Position numbers and translations under genes: made by a program
Part shown: piece by piece, positions 24,065-31,063 of the stretch
Layout of the letters: every line of letters begins with the position of its first letter
Numbering within the stretch: position 1 is the stretch's first letter
The notes under the pieces: model-generated
The model's input: the letters and a program-made list of their open reading frames with translations, nothing else
The model's database searches: none
What the model was told of the DNA's origin: nothing
Source of the DNA: CAYWLQ01 sp964458775
GTDB taxonomy: Bacteria; Myxococcota_A; Polyangia; JAAYKL01
Assembly (NCBI GenBank): GCA_964458775.1
Contig: CAYWLQ010000045.1
Span: 1-34,484, forward strand
Reading direction: 5' to 3'
Length of the DNA stretch: 34,484 nt

Positions 24065-24070
24065 TATAAT
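24065..24070 (+). promoter_or_regulatory. Candidate -10 element of the gyrA operon
   Basis: A perfect TATAAT lies 51 bases upstream of gyrA. A weak TTATCC is 17 bases before it in the -35 position. The low match at -35 leaves the call tentative. Confidence 0.4.
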
Positions 24071-24121
24071 CGATAACGAGTTCATTTAAACAAGAACAAG
24101 AATTACTGACGTTGAGAAATC

Positions 24122-26716
24122 ATGACGGACGAAAACGAAATTGTAAAACAAGATAACGAGATACCGATAAGCATTGAGCGTGAAATGCAAAGTTCCTATC
24201 TCGATTACGCAATGAGTGTAATCGTCGGACGCGCTTTGCCTGATGCTCGGGACGGTCTCAAACCGGTGCACAGACGTATTTTATACGCTATGCACGACCT
24301 AAAAAATACACACACTCAAGCGTATAAAAAATCCGCTCGCGTTGTCGGTGATGTGATAGGTAAGTACCATCCTCACGGAGACACTGCTGTTTATGATGCT
24401 TTGGTTCGAATGGCCCAGCCTTTCTCAATGAGCGAGTTGCTCGTTGACGGTCAGGGTAACTTCGGTTCAGTGGACGGAGATCCTGCTGCAGCCATGAGAT
24501 ATACCGAAGTTCGAATGACAAGGCTTACCTCTGAGTTGTTGGCGGACCTGGAAAAAGAAACTGTGGATTTTGCGCCGAACTACGACGGCTCTCTAAATGA
24601 GCCCTTAGTTCTTCCGGCGGCGTTTCCGAATCTTCTCGTAAACGGTTCAAACGGTATTGCAGTCGGAATGGCCACCAATGTACCGCCTCACAATTTGGGT
24701 GAGGCTCTGGATGCATCAGTGGCGCTTCTTCGTGACCCGAATATAGAACTGGATGAATTGATGAGACTGATTCCCGGTCCGGATTTTCCGACAGGCGGCA
24801 TTATTTTGGGACGTAGCGGGATCTGGCGAGCTTATTCGACAGGGCGCGGCATTCTTAGCGTACGCGCTAAAGTTCATATCGAAGAATATGACAACAACAA
24901 ACGAGAAAGAATTGTTGTTACCGAGCTTCCATATCAGGTTAACAAAGCCAGGTTGCTCGAAAAAATCGCTGAATTGGTCAAGGAGAAACGCATAGAAGGT
25001 ATTTCTGCGCTGCGGGATGAATCCGACCGACACGGCATGAGAATGGTTGTCGAAATAAAAAGAGACGGTTTGGCTCAAATTGTTCTCAACCATCTCTATA
25101 AAATGACAGCTCTTCAGAGTTCGTTCGGAGTTCATTGTCTTGCTATTTCCGACGGTCGCCCCAAGGTGCTCAATCTCAAGCAGGCACTTACAGAATTTAA
25201 CGAATTCCGAGAGGAAGTAGTTCGTCGAAGATGTCTTTTTGAACTGGGTAAAGCCGAACATCGTCTTCATATTTTGGAAGGTCTTAAAATTGCTATCGAT
25301 CATATTGATGCAGTTGTGGCTCTTATTAGACAGTCCTCAGACCCTGACAGCGCAAGGCAGGGTCTTCAAGAAACCTTTTCTTTAAGCGAGATTCAGGCTC
25401 GTGAGATCTTGGCCATGCGCTTGCAGAGACTCACGGGATTGGAAAGAGATAAGATAGAAGAAGAAATCCGTGCTTTGCTTGCTGAAATAGGAAGGCTGAA
25501 GGATCTTTTGAGCAATAGAGAGCAAATGCTGGAGCTTATTATTCAGGAGCTTTTAGCGCTTAAAGAAAAATTTGCCTCACCTCGAAGAACTGAAATTGTT
25601 GAGGATGACGGCGACCTGGAAATTGAAGATTTAATTCAAGAAGAAGATATGGTGGTAACAGTATCCAGACTGGGATATATCAAGCGTACACCTGCTGCAG
25701 ATTACAAAGCACAACATCGCGGCGGTCGCGGTCTGTCCGGAATGGATACGAGAGACGATGATTTTGTGAATGAAATATTTGCATCTTCTACTCACAATCA
25801 CGTTTTGTTCTTTTCGGATAAAGGCAAAGCATACCTTAAAAAGGTATATCAAATTCCGGAAGGAAGCAGATCGTCTCGAGGAAGAGCGATTGTTAATTTT
25901 GTAGGAATGGAGCCGGGCGAAAAAGTCGCTGCAGTTTTACCGGTAACTGAGTTTAGGGAAGATCGCTTTGTTCTGACCGCTACTCGCAAAGGTTATGTAA
26001 AAAAGACCGATTTAATGGCTTATTCGCAAATTAGAACGACAGGTATTATAGGTGTTGTCATTGATGAAGAGGATGAGCTTATCGGAGCTGAAACCGTAGG
26101 AGACACCGACAATATTATCTTGAGTACCGAAGGCGGTATGTCAATTCGTTTTGACAGCGAGCAGGTGCGGCCTACCGGACGTCAGAGTCGAGGTGTTAGG
26201 GGAATTGAAACAAGAAGAGAGGGAGAACCTGAAGATCATGTTGTCAGCATGGCGGTGGTAGCAGCTGATTCTGCTGAGACTTTGCTAACCGTTTGTGAAA
26301 ACGGCTATGGAAAACGCTCTTCTCTAGAAGAATATAGAATACAAAAACGCGGCGGAATGGGGCTTATTACTATCAAGTCCAATGAACGCAACGGCAAAGT
26401 AATAAATCTTCGCCCGGTTGCGGAAGATGACCATTTGATGCTGATTACCAGCGGCGGAACCATTATCAGAATGGCTGTAAATTCTATTTCCGTGCTTGGA
26501 CGAAATACAATGGGCGTGCGTCTTATTCGATTAATAGACGGTGAAAAGGTTGTAGGCGTAGAGTGTTTGGCCGACCGTGATTCGGCTACTGTAGTTGATT
26601 TAGCGGAGCCGTTACCTCCGTCTATTATTCCGTCAAATGATTCCGAGATACTTGAAACCGATTCTATGACTGATTCGGAAGAAAACGATGAAACAGATAA
26701 TGAGACTGATGAATAG
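24122..26716 (+). CDS. gyrA: DNA gyrase subunit A
   Basis: GyrA cuts and rejoins DNA in the gyrase A2B2 tetramer that introduces negative supercoils. The 864-residue product has the expected length. Visible: SSYLDYAMSVIVGRALPDARDGLKPVHRR near the start, the active-site Tyr127 in AAAMRYTEVR, and the C-terminal wrapping domain with a GyrA-box QHRGGRG at 531-537, the motif that separates GyrA from ParC. The tail is strongly acidic (residues ~840-864), as in many GyrA proteins. At the position matching E. coli Ser83 it has Thr88, with Asp92 matching Asp87; Thr there is natural in several genera. It lies 17 bases before the Hsp70 gene, so gyrA, hsp70 and the J-protein gene probably share a transcript, which is an unusual neighbourhood. 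gyrB is not in the window. Confidence 0.96.
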   Translation: MTDENEIVKQDNEIPISIEREMQSSYLDYAMSVIVGRALPDARDGLKPVHRRILYAMHDLKNTHTQAYKKSARVVGDVIGKYHPHGDTAVYDALVRMAQPFSMSELLVDGQGNFGSVDGDPAAAMRYTEVRMTRLTSELLADLEKETVDFAPNYDGSLNEPLVLPAAFPNLLVNGSNGIAVGMATNVPPHNLGEALDASVALLRDPNIELDELMRLIPGPDFPTGGIILGRSGIWRAYSTGRGILSVRAKVHIEEYDNNKRERIVVTELPYQVNKARLLEKIAELVKEKRIEGISALRDESDRHGMRMVVEIKRDGLAQIVLNHLYKMTALQSSFGVHCLAISDGRPKVLNLKQALTEFNEFREEVVRRRCLFELGKAEHRLHILEGLKIAIDHIDAVVALIRQSSDPDSARQGLQETFSLSEIQAREILAMRLQRLTGLERDKIEEEIRALLAEIGRLKDLLSNREQMLELIIQELLALKEKFASPRRTEIVEDDGDLEIEDLIQEEDMVVTVSRLGYIKRTPAADYKAQHRGGRGLSGMDTRDDDFVNEIFASSTHNHVLFFSDKGKAYLKKVYQIPEGSRSSRGRAIVNFVGMEPGEKVAAVLPVTEFREDRFVLTATRKGYVKKTDLMAYSQIRTTGIIGVVIDEEDELIGAETVGDTDNIILSTEGGMSIRFDSEQVRPTGRQSRGVRGIETRREGEPEDHVVSMAVVAADSAETLLTVCENGYGKRSSLEEYRIQKRGGMGLITIKSNERNGKVINLRPVAEDDHLMLITSGGTIIRMAVNSISVLGRNTMGVRLIRLIDGEKVVGVECLADRDSATVVDLAEPLPPSIIPSNDSEILETDSMTDSEENDETDNETDE

Positions 26717-26733
26717 TGACATGAGGTAGAGTT

Positions 26734-29163
26734 ATGGGAATTGGTATCGGAATAGATCTTGGGACCACCAATTCCTGTGTAGCCGTTGTTCAAAACAATA
26801 AGGCTCGGGTGTTGGAAGATAGAGCCGGACGTCGTACTCATCCTTCAATAGTTTCGTTTCTTCCTGACGGAAGTACTCTTGCAGGACACTCTGCCAAAAA
26901 TAGACAATTAACCGATCCGGAAAATACGGTTTTTTCAAGCAAGCGATTGATCGGAAGAAACCTTAATTCAGATGAAATGAGGGGAGTTCTTGATGAACTT
27001 CCTTTCCGGGTTATTTCCGGACCTAACGGTATTCCGCTAGTTTCAGTCAGAGACAAGAATATATCACTGCCCGAAGTTTCTGCTCTGATGTTAAGGCATT
27101 TGAAGAGCATGTGTTTTGACATGCTTAACATGGAGATAGCGCAAGCCGTTATTACCGTTCCGGCAAATTTTGATGAGCTTCAACGTTCTTCTACCAAAGT
27201 GGCCGGAAGAATTGCCGGTTTTGAAGTTCTTCGCATTATCAATGAACCTACAGCTGCTGCGTTGGCTTACGGATTTGGCGGGAAACGAACCGAACGTATT
27301 GCCGTATACGATTTTGGCGGCGGAACCTTTGATATTACAATTGTTGAGTTATCAGATGATATTTTTGAAGTCTTATCAACAGCAGGTGATACGTGTCTCG
27401 GCGGTGAGGACTTTGATAAAATTATTCTAAACGAAATGCTGCAATCGTTTAAGAAGACCCATAGAATTAACCTTGCAGAAGATCCTTCGGCAATGCAAAG
27501 GCTTCGTTCCGTTGCTGAAAGAGTTAAGTGTCAGCTTTCTTCGTTATCAGAGGTTCAGGCTACTCTTCAAAATATTGCAACAACTCCAAGCGGCGAAAAA
27601 CACGATTTCTTTTTTAAGCTTTCCAGAGCAAGATTTGAAGAACTGTCAAAACCTTTATTGGAAAGAAGCTTTGAGGTTTGCAACCAAGCATTAAAATTGG
27701 CCGGCATTAAGGCCGAAGACCTTCACAATGTTATTATGGTAGGCGGCACTACACGAATGCCGATAGTGCGAAAACGAGCGGAAGAAATCTTTAAAATTAA
27801 ACCTCGTACAGAGATTAATCCGGATGAGGTTGTGGCTATTGGAGCTGCTATTCAGGCATTTTCGCTTACCGGTGAGCAGTTGCCGAACGTTCTTCCCCCA
27901 AAACCCAAACCCAAACCAAAACCTAAACCCAAAGTTGTTCCTCCTTCGCTTCCGGTTAAAAATTCCGTAGGTGCGAAGAGTGCAGAAGCCTTAACAGCAC
28001 AAGAAAAAAATAAGTCGGATACAACAAAAAGAGAGCTTACAAATACTCTTCGTTTAGCTGAATCTCTAGAGCTGGATGTTAAGCGCGGTAATGATTCAAG
28101 CAGTAACGATCTAATGGAGTTAGATGTAAAGAATCCTGTTCAAAAAACCAAACCTGAAGATGAGTTCTTAGGTTTGGATGTAAAGCGGGATACTTTGGAG
28201 TTGAATGTAAAACAATCAAAAACAAAGCCATATGATACTCTTGATTTGGATGTCAAAAAGCGCGGTGTGCAGTCTATCGAGTCAGATGATTCTATGGGTT
28301 TGGATGTCAAGAGTTCTAAGATGGAGCTTGATGTTAGGAGAACGGAACGTTCAAATCAGAACACATTAGATATCGATGTGAAACAGACTTTTGATATTGA
28401 TCTCAAAGATGCAGATAGAGTTGAGCCTAAACGAAATGTAAACAAAGAAGCTAAGAGTCGCGATACTTTGCCGATAAAGGCGCGGTCGATTTCTGAAGAT
28501 ACGGGTTTTGAAATTCTGGAAGAGAATGGGATAGATTTTCAAGAAGATTTTGAAATTGAGGAAATCGAATCAAATCTTTCAGCCTCCGAACCGCCTCCGG
28601 AATTTCCTGCGATTTCTTTTAATATGCCGGTTTCTGAAATTGAGGACGAAGTTATTGCTGTTCCCGGGTCTGTAACTTTTTCTTTAACTCCGCTGATTCC
28701 GCGACAGTCTTATTCGCCTGCCTCTGTTGAAGTTACCGATGAGGCGAGAGCAAGAGGGGCTTTGCTATTAGATGTAACGCCGCGAGCACTTGGAGTGGCT
28801 GTTGCCGGCGGCTTTTGTGATATTGTTATAGAGAGAAATGCGGCAATTCCTATCGAACAATCTCGACTATTCAGTACTTCTACGGATAATCAAACCGAAG
28901 TTTCAATTAACATATATCAAGGAGAATCTAGGCGAACAGATGATAATACCAAACTTGGCCATGTTGTGCTTCACAATCTCAGACCTGCACCCAGAGGTGA
29001 AATAAGAATCAGGGTTACCTTTGAGATTGACACTGACGGCATTCTTGGGGTGTCTGCCAGAAATGAAGAAACCAAAGAGGCAGAAAGTACCAAAATAGTT
29101 CTAACAGGCGGCATGAACGAAGAACAGGTAAATGCACTGGTACGCCAGTATTCAGAAAAATGA
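26734..29163 (+). CDS. Hsp70 (DnaK-like) with long repeat-bearing linker and no full lid
   Basis: Residues 1-~385 are a complete Hsp70 ATPase domain: IGIDLGTTNSCV at the start, DFGGGTFD (193-200), GGTTRMP (337-343). Next comes a ~285-residue low-complexity insert. It starts with PPKPKPKPKPK (about 387-400) and carries nine motif copies at 445-558 (separate entry). At 675 the true interdomain linker appears (GALLLDVTPRALG), followed by the beta substrate-binding domain (SRLFSTSTDNQTEVSINIYQ, IRVTFEIDTDGILGVSA). The protein stops at 809, soon after NEEQVNALVRQYSEK, so the usual C-terminal helical lid (over 100 residues in DnaK) is nearly absent. ATP chemistry looks intact; substrate capture must differ. 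GAGGT precedes the ATG. The last codons overlap the J-protein start by 4 bases (ATGA), so the pair is translationally coupled. It is not the housekeeping DnaK (inference from architecture). Confidence 0.92.
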   Translation: MGIGIGIDLGTTNSCVAVVQNNKARVLEDRAGRRTHPSIVSFLPDGSTLAGHSAKNRQLTDPENTVFSSKRLIGRNLNSDEMRGVLDELPFRVISGPNGIPLVSVRDKNISLPEVSALMLRHLKSMCFDMLNMEIAQAVITVPANFDELQRSSTKVAGRIAGFEVLRIINEPTAAALAYGFGGKRTERIAVYDFGGGTFDITIVELSDDIFEVLSTAGDTCLGGEDFDKIILNEMLQSFKKTHRINLAEDPSAMQRLRSVAERVKCQLSSLSEVQATLQNIATTPSGEKHDFFFKLSRARFEELSKPLLERSFEVCNQALKLAGIKAEDLHNVIMVGGTTRMPIVRKRAEEIFKIKPRTEINPDEVVAIGAAIQAFSLTGEQLPNVLPPKPKPKPKPKPKVVPPSLPVKNSVGAKSAEALTAQEKNKSDTTKRELTNTLRLAESLELDVKRGNDSSSNDLMELDVKNPVQKTKPEDEFLGLDVKRDTLELNVKQSKTKPYDTLDLDVKKRGVQSIESDDSMGLDVKSSKMELDVRRTERSNQNTLDIDVKQTFDIDLKDADRVEPKRNVNKEAKSRDTLPIKARSISEDTGFEILEENGIDFQEDFEIEEIESNLSASEPPPEFPAISFNMPVSEIEDEVIAVPGSVTFSLTPLIPRQSYSPASVEVTDEARARGALLLDVTPRALGVAVAGGFCDIVIERNAAIPIEQSRLFSTSTDNQTEVSINIYQGESRRTDDNTKLGHVVLHNLRPAPRGEIRIRVTFEIDTDGILGVSARNEETKEAESTKIVLTGGMNEEQVNALVRQYSEK
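28066..28407 (+). repeat. Nine LxLDVK-type peptide repeats in the Hsp70 insert
   Basis: Residues 445-558 contain LELDVK, MELDVK, LGLDVK, LELNVK, LDLDVK, MGLDVK, MELDVR, LDIDVK and FDIDLK, spaced unevenly by Lys/Ser/Asp-rich sequence. Synonymous codons differ between copies (Leu as cta, tta, ttg, ctt, ctg; Val as gtt, gta, gtc, gtg), so the peptide, not the DNA, is being kept. The motif resembles the LLLDV linker at 677-681 of the same protein. Confidence 0.9.
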
Positions 29164-29690
29164 CTAATAGAGATCCACATTTTGACGAATATGTATTGAA
29201 AATACACGCGGTACTCGACAGGCTCGACTATTATCGTCTTTTTGGAATAGCACCTGATGCTGAGGCAGAAGAAATTAGACCTGTTTTTCATGCTATGGCC
29301 AAGAAGTTTCATCCCGATCGCAACAGGGATGCTTCTGAACCCGTAAGAAAAGCAATTTATGATATATATAAAAGAGTGAACGAGGCCTATCGTGTACTAT
29401 GTGATGATGATAAGCGTGCCATATACAACGAAGCTTTGAAAAAAGGAAAGGTTAGGTTGGAACAGGATATGCGTGCCGCCTTGTTGTCTCCCAAAAACCC
29501 TGTGGATACTATTCAATCCAAAGCAGGTAGAGAGATGTACACCAAGGCTGAGGAGTTTCTTAAGGTCGATAACTTTATGCAAGCTGAGCTGTATATTAAA
29601 TTGGCTCTTGGTAAGGAGCCTCAAAACGAAGCTATTAAAGCTTTGTTGCAGAGAATAATAGAAGCCAAGGCTCAAAAAAAGCAGAAATGA
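29160..29690 (+). CDS. J-domain co-chaperone with C-terminal TPR-like region
   Basis: Residues ~23-90 are a J domain (DYYRLFGIAPDAEAEEIR, with HPD at 51-53 in KKFHPDRNRD, then VNEAYRVLCDDDKRAIYNEA). The HPD tripeptide stimulates Hsp70 ATP hydrolysis and is intact. There is no Gly/Phe region and no zinc-finger or CTD substrate domain. Instead, residues ~120-176 form TPR-like helices (AEEFLKVDNFMQAELYIKLA). The ATG overlaps the stop of the Hsp70 gene (ATGA), so this is very likely its dedicated partner. It is cytoplasmic. Length 176 residues. Confidence 0.9.
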   Translation: MTNRDPHFDEYVLKIHAVLDRLDYYRLFGIAPDAEAEEIRPVFHAMAKKFHPDRNRDASEPVRKAIYDIYKRVNEAYRVLCDDDKRAIYNEALKKGKVRLEQDMRAALLSPKNPVDTIQSKAGREMYTKAEEFLKVDNFMQAELYIKLALGKEPQNEAIKALLQRIIEAKAQKKQK

Positions 29691-29703
29691 ACATTGGCAA
29701 TGG

Positions 29704-29731
29704 TTGACAGATGCTTCTTCCTAGATAGTAT
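29704..29731 (+). promoter_or_regulatory. Promoter of tRNA-Val
   Basis: TTGACA (29704-29709) and TAGTAT (29726-29731) have a 16-base spacer, the same spacing as at the tRNA-Leu promoter. The tRNA begins 15 bases after the -10. Confidence 0.65.
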
Positions 29732-29745
29732 CGTCATCGAAGTTT

Positions 29746-29818
29746 GGGCGATTGACTCAGCGGTTAGAGTGCCGTCTTCACACGGCGGAAGTCCCCAGTT
29801 CAAATCTGGGATCGCCCA
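29746..29818 (+). tRNA. tRNA-Val (anticodon CAC)
   Basis: Acceptor GGGCGAT pairs with ATCGCCC. The anticodon stem CCGTC/GGCGG (one G-U pair) encloses loop TTCACAC, giving anticodon CAC. The T arm CCCAG-TTCAAAT-CTGGG is canonical. Discriminator A; CCA is not encoded. Aligning the stem one base earlier would give a 6-base loop, so CAC is the sensible reading. Confidence 0.93.
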
Positions 29819-29826
29819 CTGCGAAG

Positions 29827-29856
29827 GCCTTCGGAATTCCGAAGGCTTTCTTTTTT
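29827..29856 (+). terminator. Terminator of tRNA-Val
   Basis: GCCTTCGG (29827-29834) pairs perfectly with CCGAAGGC (29839-29846) around AATT. TTTCTTTTTT follows. Confidence 0.9.
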
Positions 29857-29902
29857 GGGGAGCTCTTAGGAATCATTTGTTCAAGCAAGAAGAGACAAAC
29901 CG

Positions 29903-30832
29903 ATGACAAAACGCCTCAACGGCGAATACGAGCCGATTAAGGTACCTGACTGCGCAGCAGAGGAGTTTGCGGCCGCTATGGAAGCATCTATAGGAAAGCC
30001 GTGTTCGATTTCATCAGCAAAGTCAAGTGCTTCCATTAAACCCATGTCAGGTTATGACTTAAAAGCGGCTTTGGAGCAGGTGCTGTTATCTGCTAGGCCT
30101 GACCGCGGATTGGATGCGTTGGTGCGTTCCGGAGTAATAGCTGCAATACTGCCGGAAGTTCAGGCAATGGTGGGCTTTGGAGAAGGTATTAGGCACAAGG
30201 ATGTTTGGGCTCACACCAAGAAGGTAATATTAAAATCGCCGGCTACCCCTATTCTTCGATGGGCAGCATTGTTTCACGATATAGGAAAAGTTCCTACTAG
30301 AAGGTTTGAAGCAAAAGGGCAGGTAACTTTTATAGGACATCCCGCAGCGGGCGCAAAAATGTTCGCCAAAATTTCTAATAGATTTTGCTTTGAAAAAGAA
30401 GAATACAAACGAATACGATTTTTAATAGCCGAACACCTCCGAGCTTCAGCCTTTGATGAAACCTGGACAGATTCTGCAGTGCGCAGATTTGATCGTGAAA
30501 TCGGAGATGCAGTAGATGATTTATTAGCATTATCAAAAGCTGACATAACCAGCAAATACGCAGAAAAAGTGCGCCGCAGTGTAGAGTTGATAGATACGCT
30601 GGAAGAACGAATAAAAATATTAAGAGAACAAGATGCAAAACCCGCTCCCTTACCCAAAGGACTAGGAACGGCTTTAATAAAGCATTTTAAAATTGAACCC
30701 GGACCCTGCTTGGGCATTGTAATGTCAAGATTGAAAGACGATGTAGAATCCGGTCGATTGGGTATTCAAGAAGAATTCGGTCATTATATAGAATATTTAG
30801 AAAACAATCCTCGATTATTGGACCTTTCTTAA
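29903..30832 (+). CDS. HD-domain protein like the C-terminal half of Cca
   Basis: Residues ~65-210 match the HD-type phosphohydrolase region that follows the catalytic head in many bacterial CCA-adding enzymes: GLDALVRSGVIAAILPE, RHKDVWAHTKKV (His104), ALFHDIGKVPTRR (His125, Asp126), FIGHPAAGA (His146) and a later D-x-x-x-K. The metal-binding set looks complete. The N-terminal nucleotidyltransferase head (GGxxRD..) is missing: only ~60 unrelated residues precede, so it should not add CCA. It is 309 residues long, and the C-terminal part is helical. The gene starts 47 bases after the tRNA-Val terminator. A role in 2',3'-cyclic phosphate or phosphatase chemistry on RNA ends is inferred from the domain. 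The ribosome site is weak (AAGAGA). Confidence 0.8.
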   Translation: MTKRLNGEYEPIKVPDCAAEEFAAAMEASIGKPCSISSAKSSASIKPMSGYDLKAALEQVLLSARPDRGLDALVRSGVIAAILPEVQAMVGFGEGIRHKDVWAHTKKVILKSPATPILRWAALFHDIGKVPTRRFEAKGQVTFIGHPAAGAKMFAKISNRFCFEKEEYKRIRFLIAEHLRASAFDETWTDSAVRRFDREIGDAVDDLLALSKADITSKYAEKVRRSVELIDTLEERIKILREQDAKPAPLPKGLGTALIKHFKIEPGPCLGIVMSRLKDDVESGRLGIQEEFGHYIEYLENNPRLLDLS

Positions 30833-31063
30833 GTTAGTATTCTATCATTTTAGCTATTATTTCAGCATAGACAATTATGTTGAGTCATATGGCAAATAGC
30901 AAATTATTCCGGTAAGATCCGCTCACGGGGTAAGGTGTATGAAAGCCTATCCTTTTGCACAAAATCAACAAAATATTTAAAAAAGCGGAAACATTTTTTG
31001 TATATTTTCGATATAACATACATGTGGGGGTTGATAGGCTATATAAAACATAAGGAGTAAGAG
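30833..31063 (+). promoter_or_regulatory. Intergenic leader with conserved 23-nt element (30917-30939)
   Basis: The gap upstream of the L-domain lipoprotein holds an element at 30917-30939 that matches 34349-34371 at 18 of 23 positions without gaps. A CCG/CGG stem around CTCA in this copy becomes CCA/TGG around CTCG in the other, a compensating change. TATAAC (31012-31017) is a possible -10 with no good -35. AAGGAG precedes the lipoprotein ATG. No small gene was seen. Confidence 0.4.

Noticed and set aside
24383..24400. Thr88 in GyrA as a quinolone-resistance mutation
   Set aside because: Thr at this position is the natural residue in several genera, and the neighbouring Asp is unchanged. 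Resistance cannot be claimed.
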